This document shows, piece after piece, positions 59,973 to 64,000 of a DNA stretch of 64,000 bases; position 1 is the first letter of the stretch, and every line of letters starts with the position of its first letter. Source of the DNA: Rotaria socialis (taxonomy: Eukaryota > Rotifera > Eurotatoria > Philodinida > Philodinidae); NCBI GenBank assembly GCA_905331475.1, contig CAJNYU010004309.1:1-64000 (forward strand), in the 5' to 3' direction. The notes beneath the pieces are model-generated. The model searched no databases, had not been told where the DNA came from, and saw nothing but the letters and a program-made list of their open reading frames with translations. A program made the translations under genes and the position numbers.

Positions 59973-61344
59973 GCTAAAAGACAAGAAGGAACACAGATTC
60001 TAATGTGTTTGCAACTTGACAAAAAATAAAGATCGACGACCTGAATTTTATAACAATTCTTATTTCTATTTTTTAAAATCTTTTCAACAACGTCAAAGCA
60101 CCATGCCATTTCTTTTATCAGATGTAGGAACTTAACCCACGAGAGAAACATTGCCAGTACTTTTCTCTATTCTACAAAATCCATTGAATTGACTTCCACA
60201 ATTTATATTGTCTCTTTTTTTCTCAAATAGAAAAATTTACCTATTATTGCAAAGTTATTAATGTAATCCTATCAGTCTTCGTTTATTGTTTATGTATCAG
60301 AAATGTATTCGATATTTAGAAGGATTGTTCTATATACCCTGTTCGGAAAACTACCATTAGGTGCTTTCGTGAAAGGATTTTTAATCATTTTTATCAATGA
60401 AAACCATGCATTACTATTGTAGTAAAAAGAAAAATTCAACAAATCATTATTGAATTCAAATTCAGACTAAAACTAATTCTACTGTAAAGTCGAACAGACA
60501 ATTTTGTGGATAAAAAAAAATAGATTACAAAACTCCTAGACGATGAAATGTAACTACGAAAAAGGTTATTTTTCATGAAACCTTAATGTGTTTTTCTCAC
60601 ACTAGTTAGTATGCAGCGAAAACGAATTAGAGTCAAAAAATTCTTTTCCATAATGCAATTTATTGCATAGTCAAGTAGGCTAAAAAGATGCCATTTTTCT
60701 GGTATATGATGGAACCGAAGAACAAAGAATTCCGTGGGTCTAAATCGGAAGCAACAGATGTCCTTGCATGCACACACATGCGCACTTTCTCCTCGAAGAG
60801 CATCGAGATAGATAAATAGATTATCAAAATCTCGTGTTCATCATTTTCATTTCAAAGTTCATTTTGCGGCCGATAAGAAAATTTTAGCACAATTGTTTTC
60901 GGCAAGTAATAATAATAATATCTATCTGTAGAATCGATTTCACAGTTGTGGTTTTTTTTTATCAAAACTATCTTGTTAGTCAAGCTATTGAACATTGACT
61001 TTTGTTTTGGTTGTAAAAGCGAAAAAAAAGAAACTTCTATGGAAATTGACGCTTAAAAAAGAATCATTAACGCTCATTTTTTTCCACATGTTTTTGCCAT
61101 TACAATGAGTTAATATTATTCTTTCATTTTTATTTAAAAAAATATATTCTATAAGCGTCGAAGGGACTAGTTTTGATCTAAAAACTGTATAAAGGGATTT
61201 AAAAAATAATGCTGTTGAAATGAAAAATATAATAATAATCATAGCAAATGGCAACCCATGAATGCAATCATGAAAATCGACTAGTATACATTTCGACGAT
61301 GATTATTCATTTGCATAGATTAACAATTCACTTGGTTGACTTTC
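59973..61344. other. Intergenic, nothing recognised
   Basis: AT-rich spacer holding the presumed ABCG2 promoter and 3' flank of the next minus-strand gene. Short open frames on the minus strand have no recognisable features. Confidence 0.4.
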
Positions 61345-64000
61345 TCACACTTGATATCCTCTATTGAAAATAAAAATTCTAACTTTATTTTCAAACGAGA
61401 AAAAAGAACATACGATTGCCTGCATTTTATTTAATGTTGCCAAATGATTTAATGTCGTTGTTTCATAACGAGAAACTAGATTGATTGGAATGTTATCTGG
61501 TCGTATGGGAAGAGTTCTTGAGCTACTCATTGATGAACTATCGTGATAGGTTGTTGGATCATCGGGTTTTTTTTCGTTCAATGGCATCGATCGTATTCCT
61601 AAATTGTTTAATTTATTACTTGCTTTGCTTCAGCAAACTATTGTTTACCTATGCCCATCGTCATTCGTTGACGCTGTGGATGGTGTTGATATGATTCAGT
61701 AATACGTTTTGGATTCTATTTAATTTTAACAAAACAAAAATAGCATAGTCATTGTCAATTGAATAATAACACGTACTATTGTTGGAGCCGGTGCTGGCAC
61801 GGGTCGTATATCGAGAATGGAACGATTTTGTAGATTAACTACAGTTGATGACTTTGGTCGACTGACACATCGTGGCGCGCCTAATATACGTTCATTTACT
61901 TTAAAATAAGCTTTCTTTGTATCATTCTGTTTATGTTCTTTTTTCATTCATTAGAACTTACAATGTGTAGAAACTCGATTGGTAACAAAACTATTAAGTT
62001 GTTGTCGACCATCTTCACTTCGAATTTCGACTGTTGTTCGACTTATATCCAATTCGCCTTCAATATCAATAACTCCTTGAGGAGGATTATCCTAGACACG
62101 AGAAAATTATTTTTTTAGAAGAAATTGATTATTAAATATTCTCGTACTTCATCAACACGTGATACTGATGTGAGCACAGGATACAAAGCTGTTGAGAGAT
62201 TCGCTGAATTACCCACTGATTCACGTTCAATACCTTCAATGAAAATAAAAAGATAAATAGAATAAATTTATCTAATAAATTTCATTATAGTAACTAGATA
62301 TTTCAAATTAGTAAATGTTATTTAGGAGGTTTACACAGTAATTTCAATTGTCTAATCTAGAAACAATTAAATATTAATGTATGAGTCTATTGGATACAAT
62401 CGATTTAAAGGGGGAAACAAGCTGAAACTAGTCAAACTGCACACCTCGAACATATTGCATTGGAAATAAGGCTGAAAATACATGCATACATATGATATAT
62501 TGTAATAATGATAATAATAAAAAGGAACGAATTCAGATATTTTATTAGTTTCCAGAATACTTACTATTAAGTCGTCGAAGCAAATAAGTAGCAGTAAAAG
62601 CATCCCGAGGTTCGTTAACTAAACGCATTTCATTGGTTATATTGTTTTGACGAGAAGACATAGAAGAATAGCGAATAGAGTATTCTAGAATTCAGATGAA
62701 ACTCCGGTTAGTAGGATGCTTGAAAAGAATCTTTTTTTTTAAAAGAAGTTCATTCATCTTTCAATCGAGATCGTAAGTACCTTGCTCATATGTTATCTTT
62801 GTTGATGATTGCTGTGATGGAAAAAGAGAAGAAGCAGTTAGTATAAAATCATCATCTGAAAGTTGTTGGGATAATCTGTTTTTCTCTTGCTTGTTTAGGA
62901 TCATGTCACGGGTTAAAATTTTGTAATATTCCGCCTAGAAGACGAAGAAGAAGAAGAAGCAAGCTTTACTTTCACACACACAGAGACAAGTAAACTATAT
63001 AACCAGTATGTTAATTATTAGATAATATCTAACCCACCTCTCCCATAAATAGTGGTGAATGTATACTATAAATTAAGATGAACGACAAAAATCCCTAGAA
63101 TCCTCTCATTTTATTGATACCTGTGATCGCTGCGCTTTTTCATCAGTAGGCGTCAGTCGATTGATAGAATTATTCGTTTTTGCTAATGCTGGCCATCGAC
63201 TTGATCGAGCAGTTGTTTCGCTTGACACATCGTGTCGACTGGAATCATTCGTATCAGTTCCTCTATTAACCAATGTCGTTGCTGCTGTTTTAGCTGTATC
63301 ATCAACCTAATTAATCGGAAGACAATTTAAATTAATGGACTAATAAAAAGAATAATAATACTAAGAAGAAGAAATATATATAACAGATCATTCAAAGTAA
63401 ATCAAAAAGAAGATGAAATGCATTTGAGCAATAGTACATAATCTTATGTAATCCTGACAGTGAAAATCATGCATAGAATTTTCAGATACTAAAACCAAAA
63501 TAGAAGCAAAGAAGCAGCTAATCTAGCATTTATTTTTATAGATATAAAAAAGTACCGACGCAATTTCTTCCATACGAGGAATTTGAGCGCTTAAACATGC
63601 AAAACACGGAGAAACAAAATAAGTTTCAGACCGACAGCGTTTTCTTTGCCGTGGTCGTTGCTGACTTTTTTCAAGCATAATCTGAAAAATTTTTCATCGT
63701 CAAATTTTCATTGAGAAGCGATCAAAAAGCACCATGCGTTAGATACTAACCTGGTCGGTACTATCATTATTATCAGTTGTTAGAATATTAGTTTCTAATA
63801 AATCCTTGAAAAAAAACGGAAAAGATCCTAGCATATAGATATCCTAATGAATGATATTAATAAGATATATTTTCTATTTAAGCAAGTTTAAGTTAGTATG
63901 ATGAAACTTACAATTGTTGGAAAACGGATATTACGAGACTTAGATAAGGGCAGGCCAACAGGTTTGTTCTGATCACAAATACAACATCGATTAACTATTT
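61345..64000 (-). CDS. Hypothetical protein, C-terminal part of a multi-exon gene (cut by window edge)
   Basis: Eleven phase-consistent exons: 64000-63912, 63843-63751, 63681-63556, 63306-63121, 62934-62781, 62684-62565, 62233-62148, 62091-61962, 61898-61777, 61715-61649, 61598-61345, about 475 residues, ending TAA/TGA at 61345; the 5' end lies beyond the window. The first visible exon has NRCCICDQNKPVGLPLSKSR, and a later exon has SPCFACLSAQ, so a pair of CxxC motifs may bind metal. Other parts are low-complexity and polar (serine, arginine, threonine), with PRPVPAPAPTI-type proline stretches, suggesting a largely disordered protein. I do not recognise the family. The final exon may end earlier at an unrecognised donor. 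Confidence 0.65.

Noticed and set aside
63046..63078. Possible 28-base exon between two exons of the right-edge gene
   Set aside because: It would break the reading phase; direct joining of the exons at 63121 and 62934 keeps the frame.
1..64000. tRNA, rRNA or CRISPR features
   Set aside because: A scan by eye for B-box-like GGTTCGAATCC and for regularly spaced repeats found none; a covariance-model search could still reveal small RNAs.

Overview
This is a eukaryotic, AT-rich, gene-containing window. Genes sit on both strands, have short GT-AG introns (many 50-75 bp) and encode animal-type proteins (ARL6, MOB1, PPP1R11, eS17, alkaline ceramidase, TOM1, SLC3A2, ACSL, FEM1, arginase, ABCG2). 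The style (tiny introns, an F-box/LRR-like relic and a relic of an expanded GPCR type, many small decayed DNA transposons, splice-acceptor-like AG directly before start codons) best fits a bdelloid rotifer. That placement is an inference from memory of such genomes.

Layout. 1-7.6 kb: a tandem array of an unrecognised membrane-protein gene in three copies on the minus strand; the first is cut by the window edge, the middle one has an in-frame stop, the third is intact. 8.5-15.0 kb: a compact gene cluster with ARL6 (-), then MOB1, an unknown gene, PPP1R11, RPS17 and an alkaline ceramidase all on +, then a Rab-like GTPase (-). 15-23 kb: gene-poor, with an RTE-type retrotransposon tail and several inverted-repeat elements, one carrying a broken FLYWCH zinc finger. 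23.0-25.1 kb: TOM1 (-), 12 exons. 26-28.1 kb: a palindromic repeat, an oligoribonuclease relic and a two-exon 69-residue tail-anchored protein. 30.8-35.2 kb: SLC3A2-like heavy chain (+, 11 exons) and a coiled-coil protein (+). 36.7-40.9 kb: long-chain acyl-CoA synthetase (-). 42.4-48 kb: a graveyard with an LRR relic, a 7TM receptor relic, a hAT MITE with a perfect 8-bp target duplication, a 736-bp hAT relic and a CCGGAA-type TIR element. 48.4-52.5 kb: FEM1 (+). 53.7-54.6 kb: arginase (-). 55.8-56.9 kb: two more inverted-repeat elements. 57.5-60.0 kb: ABCG2-like transporter (-). 61.3-64 kb: 3' part of an unrecognised multi-exon gene (-).

The intact genes are mostly housekeeping or conserved signalling and transport genes with no shared pathway: ciliary trafficking (ARL6), Hippo/NDR signalling (MOB1), sphingolipid and fatty-acid metabolism (ACER, ACSL), endosomal sorting (TOM1, Rab), amino-acid transport and arginine breakdown (SLC3A2, arginase), ubiquitin ligase adaptors (FEM1, PPP1R11) and efflux (ABCG2). 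Exon models were built by hand from GT-AG sites, reading-phase consistency and similarity to family sequences recalled from memory; no database search was run.
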